In this document: positions 23,792 to 32,947 of the stretch, in pieces
How the letters are laid out: each line of letters starts with the position of its first letter
Numbering within the stretch: the stretch's first letter is position 1
Assembly (NCBI RefSeq): GCF_000194155.1
Contig: NZ_GL877879.1
Span: forward strand, 263,871-327,870
Length of the DNA stretch: 64,000 nucleotides
From: Saccharopolyspora spinosa NRRL 18395
GTDB taxonomy: Bacteria; Actinomycetota; Actinomycetes; Mycobacteriales; Pseudonocardiaceae
Direction of reading: 5' to 3'
Position numbers and translations under genes: made by a program
Notes under the pieces: generated by a model
Databases searched by the model: none
Seen by the model: only the letters and a program-made list of their open reading frames with translations
What the model was told of the DNA's origin: nothing

Positions 23792-24429
23792 ACCTGCGCG
23801 CCTACCGCAATGAGATCAGCTGGACCATCGTGGTGGTCGTGCTCGCGGTGCTGGGCGTGATCGCGCTCTGGCCGCGCGGTGCGGACCAGCAGCAGCAACA
23901 GCAGTCCGCCGCGTCGGCCCCGGTGCCAGCGGCCCGCGCCGTCGACCCGGCGCAGCGGGCCGCAGCGGCGCTGCAACCCTGCCCAGCTGCTAGCGGCGCG
24001 CCAGATGACCTGGCCGGGGCGACCGGCAGCTGCCTGGCCGACGGGCAGCCCGCCGACGTGGGTGCCGCCGTCGCCGGTGGCCCCACCCTGATCAACCTGT
24101 GGGCGACCTGGTGCGCGCCGTGCCGCACCGAGCTGCCCGCGCTGCAGGCCTACGCGGAGCAGCCGGGCGCGATCCGGGTTCTGGGTGTCCAGGTCCAGAG
24201 CGATCCGGCGGACGGCCTTGACCTTCTTACCCAGCTGGGCGTTCACTTCCCCAACGTGCATGACGGAGACAGCCGCGTCCGGGCCGCGCTGAAGACGCCG
24301 AACGTGTTGCCGATGAGCTACGTGGTGACCGCCTCCGGCGAGGTTCGCCGCATCGATCCGCCGGTCGTGTTCAAGTCACCGGACGACGTCCGGGCCGCCG
24401 TCGAGCGAACCCTGGGGAGCGACCGGTGA
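23788..24429 (+). CDS. TlpA/ResA-like membrane-anchored thioredoxin
   Basis: This 213-residue protein has an N-terminal helix ([19 protein letters not shown]), a Gln/Ala/Pro linker, then a thioredoxin fold with [17 protein letters not shown] (active-site C-A-P-C) and the cis-proline segment VLPMSYVV. A central insertion typical of TlpA/ResA separates the active site from the last strands. It should face the outside and reduce disulfides, for example in cytochrome c maturation. It matches Rv3673c. Start GTG 23788 overlaps the nth stop, and its own stop overlaps the Nudix start by four bases. Confidence 0.9.
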   Translation: MNLRAYRNEISWTIVVVVLAVLGVIALWPRGADQQQQQQSAASAPVPAARAVDPAQRAAAALQPCPAASGAPDDLAGATGSCLADGQPADVGAAVAGGPTLINLWATWCAPCRTELPALQAYAEQPGAIRVLGVQVQSDPADGLDLLTQLGVHFPNVHDGDSRVRAALKTPNVLPMSYVVTASGEVRRIDPPVVFKSPDDVRAAVERTLGSDR

Positions 24430-25136
24430 ACCAGCTACGAACGGGCCCGCTGGTCGACCCGGTGGAGCTGCCCGGCTGGTTGCAGGGCCTGGTCAAGCGT
24501 TCCGCCGACCTGGACCCGGGGAACTTCGGCTGGCCGCGCGCGAGCCCGCCGGCCGACGCCCGCCCGGCCGCGGTGCTGGTGGTTTTCGGCGAGGGGCCGA
24601 ACGGTCCGGACGTGCTGCTGCTGCGCCGCGCCGACGGCTTGAGCTCGCACCCCGGCCAGGTTGCCTTCCCCGGTGGCTCGCTCGACGATGTCGATCGCGG
24701 ACCGGTCGACGCCGCGCTGCGGGAAGCCGTCGAGGAGGTGGGGTTGCGGCCGGAAGGTGTCCGCCCGGTGGCGACGCTGCCGGAACTGCACGTGGCGCAC
24801 AGCGGATTCCGGGTGACCCCGGTGCTCGCGCACTGGGTCGAACCATCCCCGGTCGCGCCGGTGGACCCCGGTGAGACGGCGGCGGTGGCCCGGGTGCCGA
24901 TCTCCTGGCTGACCGATCCGGCGAACCGGCTGCGGGTGGAATTGGCCGGCCGGCATCCGAGCCCGGCGTTCCTGGTGCCCGGGATGCTGGTGTGGGGTTT
25001 CACCGGCGGCCTGCTGTCCGGGTTGCTGGACCTGGCCGGCTGGTCGCGCCGCTGGAACCGCGCCGACGTGAGGGAACTCGACGAGGCTTGGCGGGCCGCC
25101 GAGGAGGCCGAGGACATCGGCTTCGGACGTTCTTGA
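24426..25136 (+). CDS. Nudix hydrolase, CoA pyrophosphatase type
   Basis: This 236-residue protein has LLLRRADGLSSHPGQVAFPGGSLD, the UPF0035/CoA-diphosphatase motif preceding the Nudix box, then ALREAVEEVGLRPEGV. The motif order (L-L-x-R... H-x-G-Q-v-[AS]-F-P-G-G) is diagnostic of the NudL/PCD1 branch that cleaves CoA to phosphopantetheine and ADP derivatives. It is third in the nth-tlpA-nudix-marP cluster, with a four-base overlap upstream and a 144-base gap to marP. It matches Rv3672c. Confidence 0.9.
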   Translation: MNQLRTGPLVDPVELPGWLQGLVKRSADLDPGNFGWPRASPPADARPAAVLVVFGEGPNGPDVLLLRRADGLSSHPGQVAFPGGSLDDVDRGPVDAALREAVEEVGLRPEGVRPVATLPELHVAHSGFRVTPVLAHWVEPSPVAPVDPGETAAVARVPISWLTDPANRLRVELAGRHPSPAFLVPGMLVWGFTGGLLSGLLDLAGWSRRWNRADVRELDEAWRAAEEAEDIGFGRS

Positions 25137-25280
25137 GCGGTTTGAGAGCCTGTTCTCCGAACTCGGCTGATCGTCGCGGCGGTGCGAGTCGCGCGCGTCG
25201 GGCCGAGGCTGCGCCGCTTCGAGGACGGGTTCTGAGAACGTGGTGCGGGCCGATCGTCGCGGCGAGGATGAGGTGAGCGG

Positions 25281-26465
25281 GTGAACTGGGTCGACCTGCT
25301 GGTGGTGCTGCTGGCATTGCTCGCCGCGATTTCGGGGGCTCGCAGCGGCCTGGTCACCGCCCTGTTCTCGTTCCTGGGCGTGTTCATCGGCGCGGTCGTG
25401 GGTCTGAAGGTGGCGCCGCTGCTGCTGGACCGCTTGGACAGCCCCGTCGCCCGCCTCGCCTTCGGCGTCGGGATCGTCGTGCTGCTGGTCGCCTTCGGCG
25501 AGACCTTCGGCATGTGGGCCGGCCGGGAACTGCGGGACCGGATCACCTCCCCGAAGCTGACCGGTGTGGACAACGCGCTGGGCGCGGTCCTGCAGTTCGT
25601 CGCGGTCCTCGTGGTGGCATGGCTGATCGCGTTGCCGTTCACGTCGGCGTCCGCGCTGCCCGGCCTCGCGGCCGCCATAAGCCGGTCGAAGGTGCTGACC
25701 GCGGTCAACTCGGTGATGCCCGAATCGGCCAAGGCCCTCCCGGACGACCTGCGCGAAATGCTCGGGGTGTCCGGATTCCCGCAGGCACTGGAACCGTTCT
25801 CGCAGACCCCGGTCGCGGAGATCGCGCCGCCGGACGCGGCGCTGGCCAACAGCCCGGCGGTTCGCAACGCGCGGACCAGCGTGGTGAAGGTCCGGGGCCG
25901 CGCCACGTCCTGCGCGCGGGCGCTGGAGGGCACCGGGTTCGTGATCTCGCCGCACCGGGTGATGACGAACGCCCATGTGGTCGCGGGCACGGACCGGGTG
26001 GCGATCGAGATCGGCCGCGGCGAGTTCGACGCGGAGGTCGTGCTCTACGAACCCGACGAGGACGTCGCGATCCTGGCGGTGCCGGATCTGGACGCGGACG
26101 CGATGACCTTCGCGCCCGGTCCCGCCAGCCCGGGCAACGACGTGATCGCGCTGGGCTACCCGCTGGACGGGCCCTACACCGCGTCGGCGGGCCGCATCCG
26201 GGAGCGGATCAGGCTGCGCGGGCCGAACATCTACGACGCGAACACCGTGGTCCGGGACGTATATACGGTGCGCGGCAAGGTGCAGAGCGGGAACTCCGGC
26301 GGGCCGCTGATCGACCCGAGCGGCAAGGTCGTGGGCGTGGTCTTCGGCGCTGCGGTGGATGACCCGGAGACGGGCTTCGCCCTCACTGCGGACCAGGTCG
26401 CCGACGAGGTGGCTGCCGCACCCCGGCTGTCCACCGAGGTCGCCACCGGCCCCTGCACGCACTGA
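25281..26465 (+). CDS. marP: MarP-like membrane serine protease
   Basis: This 394-residue protein has four N-terminal transmembrane helices in a CvpA-like domain (about residues 1-125), a short linker, and a chymotrypsin-like protease domain from about residue 190. The catalytic triad reads TNAHVV (His), EDVAILAV (Asp) and GNSGGPL (Ser). Two cysteines (in ATSCARALEG and near the end GPCTH) can form the disulfide known in MarP. In M. tuberculosis MarP (Rv3671c) protects against acid and oxidative stress. Start MNWVDLL at 25281 has GAGGTGAGC upstream. A hairpin at 26545 follows. Confidence 0.92.
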   Translation: MNWVDLLVVLLALLAAISGARSGLVTALFSFLGVFIGAVVGLKVAPLLLDRLDSPVARLAFGVGIVVLLVAFGETFGMWAGRELRDRITSPKLTGVDNALGAVLQFVAVLVVAWLIALPFTSASALPGLAAAISRSKVLTAVNSVMPESAKALPDDLREMLGVSGFPQALEPFSQTPVAEIAPPDAALANSPAVRNARTSVVKVRGRATSCARALEGTGFVISPHRVMTNAHVVAGTDRVAIEIGRGEFDAEVVLYEPDEDVAILAVPDLDADAMTFAPGPASPGNDVIALGYPLDGPYTASAGRIRERIRLRGPNIYDANTVVRDVYTVRGKVQSGNSGGPLIDPSGKVVGVVFGAAVDDPETGFALTADQVADEVAAAPRLSTEVATGPCTH

Positions 26466-26544
26466 TCGTCTCCGAACTGGCCCTGCGCGGCGGTGCAAGC
26501 TGCGAGGGCGTGCCGAGCGCCTTCGGCACTTTAAAGACAAAGAA

Positions 26545-26600
26545 CCCGTGAGGGCTTCTGGGGCTATGGCATGGCTATGGCACCCAAAAGCACTCACGGG
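26545..26600. terminator. Hairpin of the CCGTGAGTCTTTGGG family
   Basis: CCCGTGAGGGCTTCTGGG (26545-26562) pairs with 26583-26600 with two mismatches. The loop carries the direct repeat GGCTATGGCA. It lies between marP (plus) and the holin-like gene (minus), serving both as a likely bidirectional terminator. Confidence 0.7.
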
Positions 26601-26643
26601 CTTGACCAGCGGAACAGATCGCCCTCGGTGCTGAGCGCGTCGC

Positions 26644-27150
26644 TCAGGACGCTGCCGGGGTTTCCTCGGTGTCGTGGTGGCGCTTGGTGATCTGCTTGGT
26701 GTCCTTGAGCGTTTCGATGGTGCGCTTCGGTGCCCGGATCTTGCGCACCCGCATGTAGCCGAGCAGCGCCAGCAGCCCCGCCACCAGCAACATCACGAGG
26801 AACACGATGCCGAAGGCCGCCCACCGCCACAGGCCGAGCTGGGCCAGCCCCTCGGCCAGCGTGAAGAACAGGAAGAACAGGCTGAAGCCGAGCACGGTCA
26901 GCGCGAGGACGAAGTAGACGCTGCCCTTGACGGCCTTCTTCATCTCGCCGGCGAGCTCGGTCTTGGCCAGCTCTACCTCGGACCTGACCAATGTGGACAG
27001 GTGAGTCGTGGCATCGCGGACCAACGCGCCGATGGACTGCCCGTTGGGAGCAGTGCCCTCTTCGGACAGCGGGATGGACGTGACCGCAGTCCACCCCGCA
27101 CCGTCACGGCTGCCGTTGGTGCTCTTCTGGGCGCTGTTCACGAGCCCCAT
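26644..27150 (-). CDS. Actinobacterial holin-X / DUF1469-like membrane protein
   Basis: This 168-residue protein has a polar start, a segment IGALVRDATTHLSTLVRSEVELAKTEL that is characteristic of the phage-holin-superfamily-III-like actinobacterial proteins, two adjacent transmembrane helices (VYFVLALTVLGFSLFFLFFTL and FGIVFLVMLLVAGLLALLGYM), and a basic tail. Despite the name, no lysis genes are nearby, and chromosomal members have no proven function. It corresponds in position to Rv3669. The ATG at 27150 is preferred to an upstream one. Confidence 0.8.
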   Translation of the reverse strand: MGLVNSAQKSTNGSRDGAGWTAVTSIPLSEEGTAPNGQSIGALVRDATTHLSTLVRSEVELAKTELAGEMKKAVKGSVYFVLALTVLGFSLFFLFFTLAEGLAQLGLWRWAAFGIVFLVMLLVAGLLALLGYMRVRKIRAPKRTIETLKDTKQITKRHHDTEETPAAS

Positions 27151-27228
27151 CGTGCCACGCGCGATCAACGGGCGACCGGGCGACTCGCGGTGTGTTACCC
27201 GTGAGTGGCCCGCATCGGCAGGTGTTCC

Positions 27229-27285
27229 GCAGTTTCATTGAAACCTCGTGCCGGGACCTCGAGGCGCAGTTTCAACTGAAACTGC
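27229..27285. repeat. Two GCAGTTTC palindromes
   Basis: A perfect palindrome, GCAGTTTCA-AC-TGAAACTGC, lies at 27266-27285. A damaged copy with AGTTTC-ATT-GAAACCT begins at 27230. Both sit between the holin-like gene start and the end of nhaA on the minus strand, so the block may terminate nhaA. Confidence 0.7.
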
Positions 27286-27309
27286 GGTCCCCCGAGGGCA
27301 GCACGCGGT

Positions 27310-28548
27310 TCAGGCGTCGTCGGTGCCGTTGCCGTTCTTGAGCTTGCGGCCGCGTCGCAGCAGGACCGTCGCGGCGAGCAGCGACGCGATGCCGGACGCG
27401 ATCAGCACTGCGGCCTTGGCGCGTTCCGCCGCCGCACCGGCCAGCGACAGGTCGGCGATCAGCAGGCTGACCGTGAAGCCGACGCCGCCGAGCATCGCCA
27501 GCGCCGCCATGTCGCGCCACTGGACCGAGTCCGGTTTCGCGCCGATGCCCAGCTTCACCGCGAGGAAGGAGCTGCCGAAGATGCCGATCAGCTTGCCCAC
27601 CACCAGGCCGATGATGACCGCGATGGCCACCCGGTCCGCGCCGATCGCGGCCAGCGCCTCGCCGTTCACCGGAACCCCGGCGGCGAAGAACGCGAAGACC
27701 GGCACTATGAGCCCGGCCGACCAGGGCTGCAGCCGCTGTTCCAGGCGCATCGCCGGCGACGCTTGCTCGTGCGGGTCGCGCTTCACACGGGTGAGCAGCC
27801 CGAGCACCACGCCGGCGATCGTCGCGTGGATGCCGCTGGTGTGCACCGCGATCCAGGTGGCCACGGCCAGCGGCACGTACAGCCACGGCGTGGTGATCCG
27901 CTTGCGCTGCAGGTACCAGTAGGCGACGCAGAGCACGACCGCTGCGAGCAGCGCGAGCGCGCTGAGCCCGCCGGTGAACAGCACCGCGATCACCACGATC
28001 GCGCCCAGATCGTCGACCACCGCGAGGCTCAGCAAAAAGACCCGCGCCGCGGTGGGCATCCAGGAGCCGGTCAGCGACAGCACACCCAGCGCGAAGGCGA
28101 TGTCGGTGGCGACCGGGATCGCCCACGCGGCATGCGCGCCGGGCGTGCCGTGGCCGATCGAGAAGGCAAGCACGGCGGGCACGATCATGCCGCCGATCGC
28201 GGCGATCACCGGCAGCAGCGCGCTCTTGATGTTGGACAGCTCGCCGACCACGAGTTCGCGCTTGAGCTCCAGCCCCGCGACGAAGAAGAAGATCGCGAGC
28301 AGCCCGTCCTTTGCCCAGTCGCCGATGGACAGGTCGAGGTGCAGGGCCGCTGGCCCGATCTCGAAGTCGCGGATCGCGTGGTAGAGCCCCGCCGCGGGGG
28401 AGTTCGCCAGCAGCAGCGCGACGGCGGTGGCGGCCAGCAGGACCATGCCGCCGACGGTTTCGGTCCGCAAGTAGGAGCCGAAGTCGAACGTTCGTGCGGA
28501 TCGCCCGGCCTTGGCGGGCCGGGACTGGTTGCGGGCGGCTTTCGACAC
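27310..28548 (-). CDS. nhaA: Na+/H+ antiporter NhaA
   Basis: This 412-residue protein is an NhaA antiporter with about twelve membrane helices. It has FFFVAGLELKREL, IPVATDIAFALGVL and LAVVDDLGAIVVIAV; the two adjacent aspartates and the earlier aspartate correspond to the ion-binding residues of NhaA. LGGVGFTVSLLIADL near the end is also diagnostic. It exports sodium in exchange for protons. The GTG at 28548 (VSKAARNQS) is preferred, as an upstream ATG would add a Cys/Arg-rich leader unlike the family. Confidence 0.94.
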   Translation of the reverse strand: MSKAARNQSRPAKAGRSARTFDFGSYLRTETVGGMVLLAATAVALLLANSPAAGLYHAIRDFEIGPAALHLDLSIGDWAKDGLLAIFFFVAGLELKRELVVGELSNIKSALLPVIAAIGGMIVPAVLAFSIGHGTPGAHAAWAIPVATDIAFALGVLSLTGSWMPTAARVFLLSLAVVDDLGAIVVIAVLFTGGLSALALLAAVVLCVAYWYLQRKRITTPWLYVPLAVATWIAVHTSGIHATIAGVVLGLLTRVKRDPHEQASPAMRLEQRLQPWSAGLIVPVFAFFAAGVPVNGEALAAIGADRVAIAVIIGLVVGKLIGIFGSSFLAVKLGIGAKPDSVQWRDMAALAMLGGVGFTVSLLIADLSLAGAAAERAKAAVLIASGIASLLAATVLLRRGRKLKNGNGTDDA

Positions 28549-28738
28549 TGGCGGCTCCGATCGCGGGTAGCACGAGCTACAACGCCGACCAGTCTTCCCG
28601 GCACACCTTTGTCGAAATATTAGCATCCACGATCCGCCTGATCGCCTTCACAAGCACAGCAGGAGCGGTGTTCGTGCAGGTGAAGACGCATTTCTCAGGT
28701 GGTTCGGCCGGAAGCTTACGACCCTCTGACATGGAGAG

Positions 28739-28780
28739 AGCGCCGGGGACGCCCCCCAAAAAAAGGACGTCCCCGGCGCT
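28739..28780 (-). terminator. Terminator of acsA
   Basis: AGCGCCGGGGACG (28739-28751) is exactly complementary to 28768-28780. The loop is CCCCCC and a run of seven A. It lies 12 bases past the acsA stop on the minus strand. Confidence 0.8.
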
Positions 28781-28792
28781 TCATCAGTGCGG

Positions 28793-30775
28793 TCAGTCGT
28801 CGCTGGACTTCTTCAGCCCGCTGGAGATGAGGTCCATGACCGAGGAGTCGGCGAGCGTCGTGACGTCGCCGACCTCGCGGTTCTCCGCGACGTCGCGCAG
28901 CAGCCGCCGCATGATCTTGCCGGAGCGGGTCTTGGGCAGCTCAGGCACGACCATGATCTGGCGGGGCTTGGCGATCGGGCCGATCTCGTGAGAGACGTGC
29001 TCGCGCAGTTCCTTGAGGGCGGCCTCGCCGCTGGCGGTGTCGTCGATGCCGCCGCGCAGGATCACGAACGCCACGATGCCCTGGCCGGTGGTGGGATCGG
29101 AGGCCCCGACCACGGCCGCCTCGGCGACATTGGGGTGCGACACCAGGGCGGACTCGACCTCCGTGGTGGAGATGCGGTGCCCGGAGACGTTCATGACGTC
29201 GTCGACCCGGCCCAGCAGCCAGATGTCGCCGTCGGCGTCGTACTTGGCACCGTCGCCGGCGAAGTAGAAGCCGAGGTCGGCGAACTTCGACCAATAGGTC
29301 TCCCGGTAGCGGTCGTCGTCGCCCCAGATGCCGCGGAGCATCGACGGCCACGGCCCGTCCAGCACCAGCAGCCCGCCGCCGCCGTTGCCGACCTCCGCCC
29401 CGGTCTCGTCGACGACCTTCGCCGAGATCCCCGGCAGCGGCCGCTGCGCCGAGCCGGGCTTGGCGGCGGTGACCCCGGGCAGCGGGGAGATCATGATCGC
29501 CCCGGTCTCGGTCTGCCACCAGGTGTCCACGACCGGCGTGCGGTCGCCGCCGATGTTCTTGCGGTACCAGATCCAGGCCTCGGGGTTGATCGGCTCGCCG
29601 ACCGAGCCCAGCACGCGCAGGGAGGACAGGTCGTACTTCGCGGGGATCTCCGCGCCCCACTTCATGAACGTGCGGATCGTCGTCGGGGCGGTGTAGTAGA
29701 TCGTCACCCCGTACTTCTGCACGACCTCCCAGTGCCGGCCCTCGTGCGGCGCGTTGGGGGTGCCCTCGTAGATGACCTGGGTCGCCCCGTTGGCCAGCGG
29801 CCCGTACACGATGTAGGTGTGGCCGGTGACCCAGCCGATGTCCGCGGTGCACCAGTACACGTCCGACTCCGGCTTGAGGTCGAAGACGTTCTGGTGCGTG
29901 TAGGCGGCCTGGGTGAGGTAGCCGCCGGAGGTGTGCAGGATGCCCTTGGGCCTACCGGTGGTGCCCGAGGTGTAGAGGATGAACAGCGGCTGCTCGGCGT
30001 CGAAGGCCTCCGGGGCGTGGGTCTCCGGCTGGCCCTCCAGGACGTCATCCCACCACTTGTCGCGGGCGTCGTCCCAGGCGACCTCGCCGCCGGTGCGCTT
30101 GACCACCACCACGTGCTCGACGCTCGGGGTCTCCGCGACGGCCTCGTCCACGTTGGCCTTCAGCGGCATCGCCTTGCCGCGCCGGTACTGGCCGTCTGAG
30201 GTGATGACCACTTTCGCCGCGGCGTCGTTGATGCGGGTGCGCAGCGCCTCCGAGGAGAATCCGCCGAAGACGACGCTGTGCATCGCGCCCAGCCTGGCGC
30301 ACGCCAGCATCGAGAACACCGCTTCGGGCAGCATCGGCAGGTAGATCGCTACCCGGTCGCCCGCGCCGACGCCCAGCGCAGCCAGGGCGTTGGCGGTGCG
30401 GGAGACCTCCCGCTGCAGCTCCGCGTACGTGATCGTGCGCGAATCCCCGGGCTCGCCTTCCCAGTGGATCGCGACGCGGTCGCCGCTGCCGGCCTCGACG
30501 TGCCGGTCCACGCAGTTGTGGGCCACGTTCAGCTTGCCGCCGACGAACCACTTCGCGAACGGGGCATTCGACCAGTCCAGGACCTGGTTCCACTTGGTGT
30601 CCCAGTGCAGTCGCTCGGCCTGCTTGGCCCAGAACGCCTCCCGGTCCGCCGAGGCTTCCTCGTACAGCGCCGACGTGGCGTTTGCCTGTGCCGCGAATTC
30701 CTGGGACGGCGGGAATGTCCTGCTTTCCGTGAGCAGGTTGTCGAGCGTGTTGCTCTGCCCGTCGGGCTGGCTCAT
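28793..30775 (-). CDS. acsA: Acetyl-CoA synthetase (AMP-forming)
   Basis: This 660-residue enzyme has the acyl-adenylate motifs in order: [14 protein letters not shown] (about 266-279), [43 protein letters not shown] and [12 protein letters not shown] near the C-terminus, whose lysine is the residue acetylated to switch off activity in other bacteria. It makes acetyl-CoA from acetate via acetyl-AMP. The length matches Acs. The ATG at 30775 has AGGGAGG upstream. The 212-base gap to the divergent gene carries an inverted repeat and a CRP-like site. The gene is equivalent to Rv3667. Confidence 0.97.
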   Translation of the reverse strand: MSQPDGQSNTLDNLLTESRTFPPSQEFAAQANATSALYEEASADREAFWAKQAERLHWDTKWNQVLDWSNAPFAKWFVGGKLNVAHNCVDRHVEAGSGDRVAIHWEGEPGDSRTITYAELQREVSRTANALAALGVGAGDRVAIYLPMLPEAVFSMLACARLGAMHSVVFGGFSSEALRTRINDAAAKVVITSDGQYRRGKAMPLKANVDEAVAETPSVEHVVVVKRTGGEVAWDDARDKWWDDVLEGQPETHAPEAFDAEQPLFILYTSGTTGRPKGILHTSGGYLTQAAYTHQNVFDLKPESDVYWCTADIGWVTGHTYIVYGPLANGATQVIYEGTPNAPHEGRHWEVVQKYGVTIYYTAPTTIRTFMKWGAEIPAKYDLSSLRVLGSVGEPINPEAWIWYRKNIGGDRTPVVDTWWQTETGAIMISPLPGVTAAKPGSAQRPLPGISAKVVDETGAEVGNGGGGLLVLDGPWPSMLRGIWGDDDRYRETYWSKFADLGFYFAGDGAKYDADGDIWLLGRVDDVMNVSGHRISTTEVESALVSHPNVAEAAVVGASDPTTGQGIVAFVILRGGIDDTASGEAALKELREHVSHEIGPIAKPRQIMVVPELPKTRSGKIMRRLLRDVAENREVGDVTTLADSSVMDLISSGLKKSSDD

Positions 30776-30864
30776 TGCCGTGAACCTCCCTGGTTATGGG
30801 ATGCCAGTGCAAGAGGAACCGTAATGCGATCGGGCTCACTGCAACAGAGGGTTCGTCCGAATGG

Positions 30865-30893
30865 TTCAGACCAATCACGCATTACGGTCTGAA
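30865..30893. promoter_or_regulatory. Inverted repeat in the acsA divergent promoter region
   Basis: TTCAGACC at 30865-30872 is repeated inverted (GGTCTGAA) at 30886-30893, 13 bases apart. It lies 90 bases upstream of acsA and 95 bases upstream of the Fic-like gene, so it could be an operator for either. No binding protein is identified. Confidence 0.4.
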
Positions 30894-30924
30894 TTCCCTT
30901 TACCCAGGGTGGCAGCGCGGTCAC

Positions 30925-30940
30925 TGTGTCATATGTCGCA
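30925..30940. promoter_or_regulatory. CRP-like site, imperfect
   Basis: TGTGTCATATGTCGCA matches the CRP consensus TGTGA-N6-TCACA at 8 of 10 positions. CRP-type control of acetyl-CoA synthetase is known in related bacteria. Function here is inference. Confidence 0.3.
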
Positions 30941-30987
30941 ATCGGGGTCGGCAGCGGGGGGATGGCGTGCCGGTAGCGTCGTCGGGC

Positions 30988-31734
30988 GTGAACGAGAAGC
31001 CATCGCTGGCACCGCTGCTGGAGCTGGACGGCGTCGCCGACGCCGTGACCGCCGCCCGCGCGGCGATCGACGAGGTGCACCGGCACCCGGCCAACCGGCG
31101 CGGCTGGCCCGCCACCGCGGCCGAGGCGTCCGTCCGGGCGGCCCGCGCGTCGGCGGCCATCGCGGGCGGCGCGGCCGAGATCCCGGAATCCGGCGAGGTC
31201 ACCGACCCGCTGCTAGCCGGTTCGCTGCGGATCGCCGAGGCGATGGGCACGCTGCTGCCCACGTGGCAGCGCGCGCCGCGGCAGGCGCTGGCCCGGATGC
31301 ACGTGCTCGCGGCGGCCGACCTGATCGACGACCCGGACCGGCTTGGCCGTCCGCAGGCCGACCCGTTGATCGCCGAGCGGCTCGACCTGCTCGCCGAGAT
31401 CATCACCGACCGCGAAGCGCAGGGGCCGGGCCCGGTGCTGGCGGCGGTCGTGCATGGCGAACTCCTCGCGCTGCAGCCGTTCGGCACTGCCGACGGGGTG
31501 ATCGCGCGGGCTGCGGGGCGGCTCAGCGTGATCGGCAGCGGGCTCGACCCGAAGGGCCTAGTGGTTCCCGAGGTCGCGTATTTCCGGCGGCAGGAGGAGT
31601 ACGCCGAACGCGCCCTCGGCTTCGCCACCGGCGAGATCGACGAGGTCGCGGCCTGGATCGTGTACTGCTGCCAGGCGTTGGAGGCCGGGGCGCGCGAGGC
31701 GAAGTCGATCGCCGACGCCGTCCAGGAGGGCTGA
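30988..31734 (+). CDS. Fic/DOC-like protein with degenerate active site
   Basis: This protein of about 248 residues is helical and contains the segment VVHGELLALQPFGTADGVIARAA. It resembles the Fic core H-[PF]-F-x-[DE]-G-N-G-R-x-x-R, but the catalytic histidine is glutamine, and the G-N-G-R loop is A-D-G-V. It belongs to an actinobacterial group often found next to acs genes. AMP transfer is unlikely with these changes. The GTG at 30988 (VNEKPSLAPLL) is chosen; a GTG at 30967 is in frame and would add seven residues. The gene is divergent from acsA. Confidence 0.6.
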   Translation: MNEKPSLAPLLELDGVADAVTAARAAIDEVHRHPANRRGWPATAAEASVRAARASAAIAGGAAEIPESGEVTDPLLAGSLRIAEAMGTLLPTWQRAPRQALARMHVLAAADLIDDPDRLGRPQADPLIAERLDLLAEIITDREAQGPGPVLAAVVHGELLALQPFGTADGVIARAAGRLSVIGSGLDPKGLVVPEVAYFRRQEEYAERALGFATGEIDEVAAWIVYCCQALEAGAREAKSIADAVQEG

Positions 31735-31755
31735 GCGGCCCGGGAACCTGGTTTT

Positions 31756-31819
31756 GCCTGGTCGGGGCCCGCGGGTGTTTCAGGTTCGCCCCGAAGGCGC
31801 TGGCGGGCCCCGACCAGGC
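31756..31819. terminator. 17-bp perfect inverted repeat
   Basis: GCCTGGTCGGGGCCCGC (31756-31772) is exactly complementary to 31803-31819 with a 30-base loop. It lies between the Fic-like gene and the nucleoside hydrolase, both on the plus strand, and probably ends the first transcript. Confidence 0.7.
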
Positions 31820-31873
31820 TTTGCAAGCGAGCGGGGCGCGGGTGCCCCGGACTTGGGCGGGAAGGGGTTGGGC

Positions 31874-32809
31874 GTGGCGAAGAAGATCTTGATCGACTGC
31901 GATCCGGGCATCGACGACGCGTTGGCGCTGGCGCTGGCGCACGGCAGTCCCGATCTGGACGTCGTCGGCGTGACCACCGTCGTAGGCAACGTCGAGTTGG
32001 AGCACACCACCGACAACGCCCTGCGGCTGCGCGACTTCTACGGCATGGACGTGCCGGTCGCGCGCGGTGCCGGTCAGCCGCTGGTGCGCGAGCCGAAGAC
32101 CGCCGGGGACGTGCACGGCAACACCGGTCTCGGCGGCGTGGTGCTGCCCGAGCCGAAGTCGAAGCTGAGCGACCAGCACGCCGTCGACTTCATTATCGAC
32201 ACCTTGGCCGCCGCGCCCGGCGAGATCAGCCTGACGGCGGTCGGGCCGCTCACCAACATCGCGCTCGCGCTGCGCAAGGAGCCGAAGATCGCCGAGTGGG
32301 CCGGGGAATTCGTCATCATGGGCGGCTCCTACACACGCGGCAACACGAATCCGGCCGCCGAGTTCAACATGCTCGCCGATCCCGAGGGCGCGGCCGTCGC
32401 GTTCAACGCGCCCTGGCGGACGGTCATGATCGGGCTGGACCTGACCTACCAGGCCCGGGCGAACGCCGCGGTGCGCGCGCGGTTCGCCGACCTCGGTCGG
32501 CTGGAGTCGGAGCTGATCACGCCATGCCTGGACTTCTACGGCAGCCACGTCAGCTACCGCGACGAGGGCCCGGCCATCCACGACGCCTGCGCGATCGCGT
32601 ACGTGATCGACCCGGGGTTGTTCCAGACGGTGTCGGCCCGCGTCGACGTCGAAACGCAGGGCCGCTTCACCGCCGGCATGACGGTCACGGACTTCGGGGC
32701 CCCGTCCGACGTCCACAACGCCGACGTCGCCACGACCCTCGACGCCGAAGCCTTCTGGACCCTGGTCGCCGACGCCTACCGCAACGTCGCCGCCAACCTC
32801 CCGGACTGA
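31874..32809 (+). CDS. Inosine-uridine preferring nucleoside hydrolase family protein
   Basis: This 311-residue protein has the N-terminal calcium-binding motif ILIDCDPGIDDALAL with the D-x-D-x-x-x-D-D pattern (D8, D10, D14, D15), followed by VTTVVGN, LTAVGPLTNIALAL, IMGGSYTRGNTNPAAEFN and a late IHDACAIAYVI. These are all family features of ribonucleoside hydrolases that cleave the N-glycosidic bond in nucleoside salvage. The substrate preference cannot be read. The GTG at 31874 starts at the conserved strand. It is convergent with murQ. Confidence 0.92.
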   Translation: MAKKILIDCDPGIDDALALALAHGSPDLDVVGVTTVVGNVELEHTTDNALRLRDFYGMDVPVARGAGQPLVREPKTAGDVHGNTGLGGVVLPEPKSKLSDQHAVDFIIDTLAAAPGEISLTAVGPLTNIALALRKEPKIAEWAGEFVIMGGSYTRGNTNPAAEFNMLADPEGAAVAFNAPWRTVMIGLDLTYQARANAAVRARFADLGRLESELITPCLDFYGSHVSYRDEGPAIHDACAIAYVIDPGLFQTVSARVDVETQGRFTAGMTVTDFGAPSDVHNADVATTLDAEAFWTLVADAYRNVAANLPD

Positions 32810-32947
32810 CCCGCGGGCAGGGCGCTGGCGCGGGTGCGCGATCAGTTGCGGGACCAGCTCGGGGAGTTGCGGGGTCGGCAGTCCTGGCGGCTTGACGGAC
32901 CGGATCGGCAGTGCCGTGATCCTGAGTGGCGGGAACGGGGCTCCCGG

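Noticed and set aside
24435..26597. A 720-residue minus-strand frame opposite the Nudix and marP genes
   Set aside because: It is antisense to two well-supported genes and is rich in Arg and His without domain matches.
26644..27150. Holin-like gene as evidence of a prophage
   Set aside because: The gene is in conserved chromosomal context and has no phage neighbours. The name reflects the family, not a lysis role.
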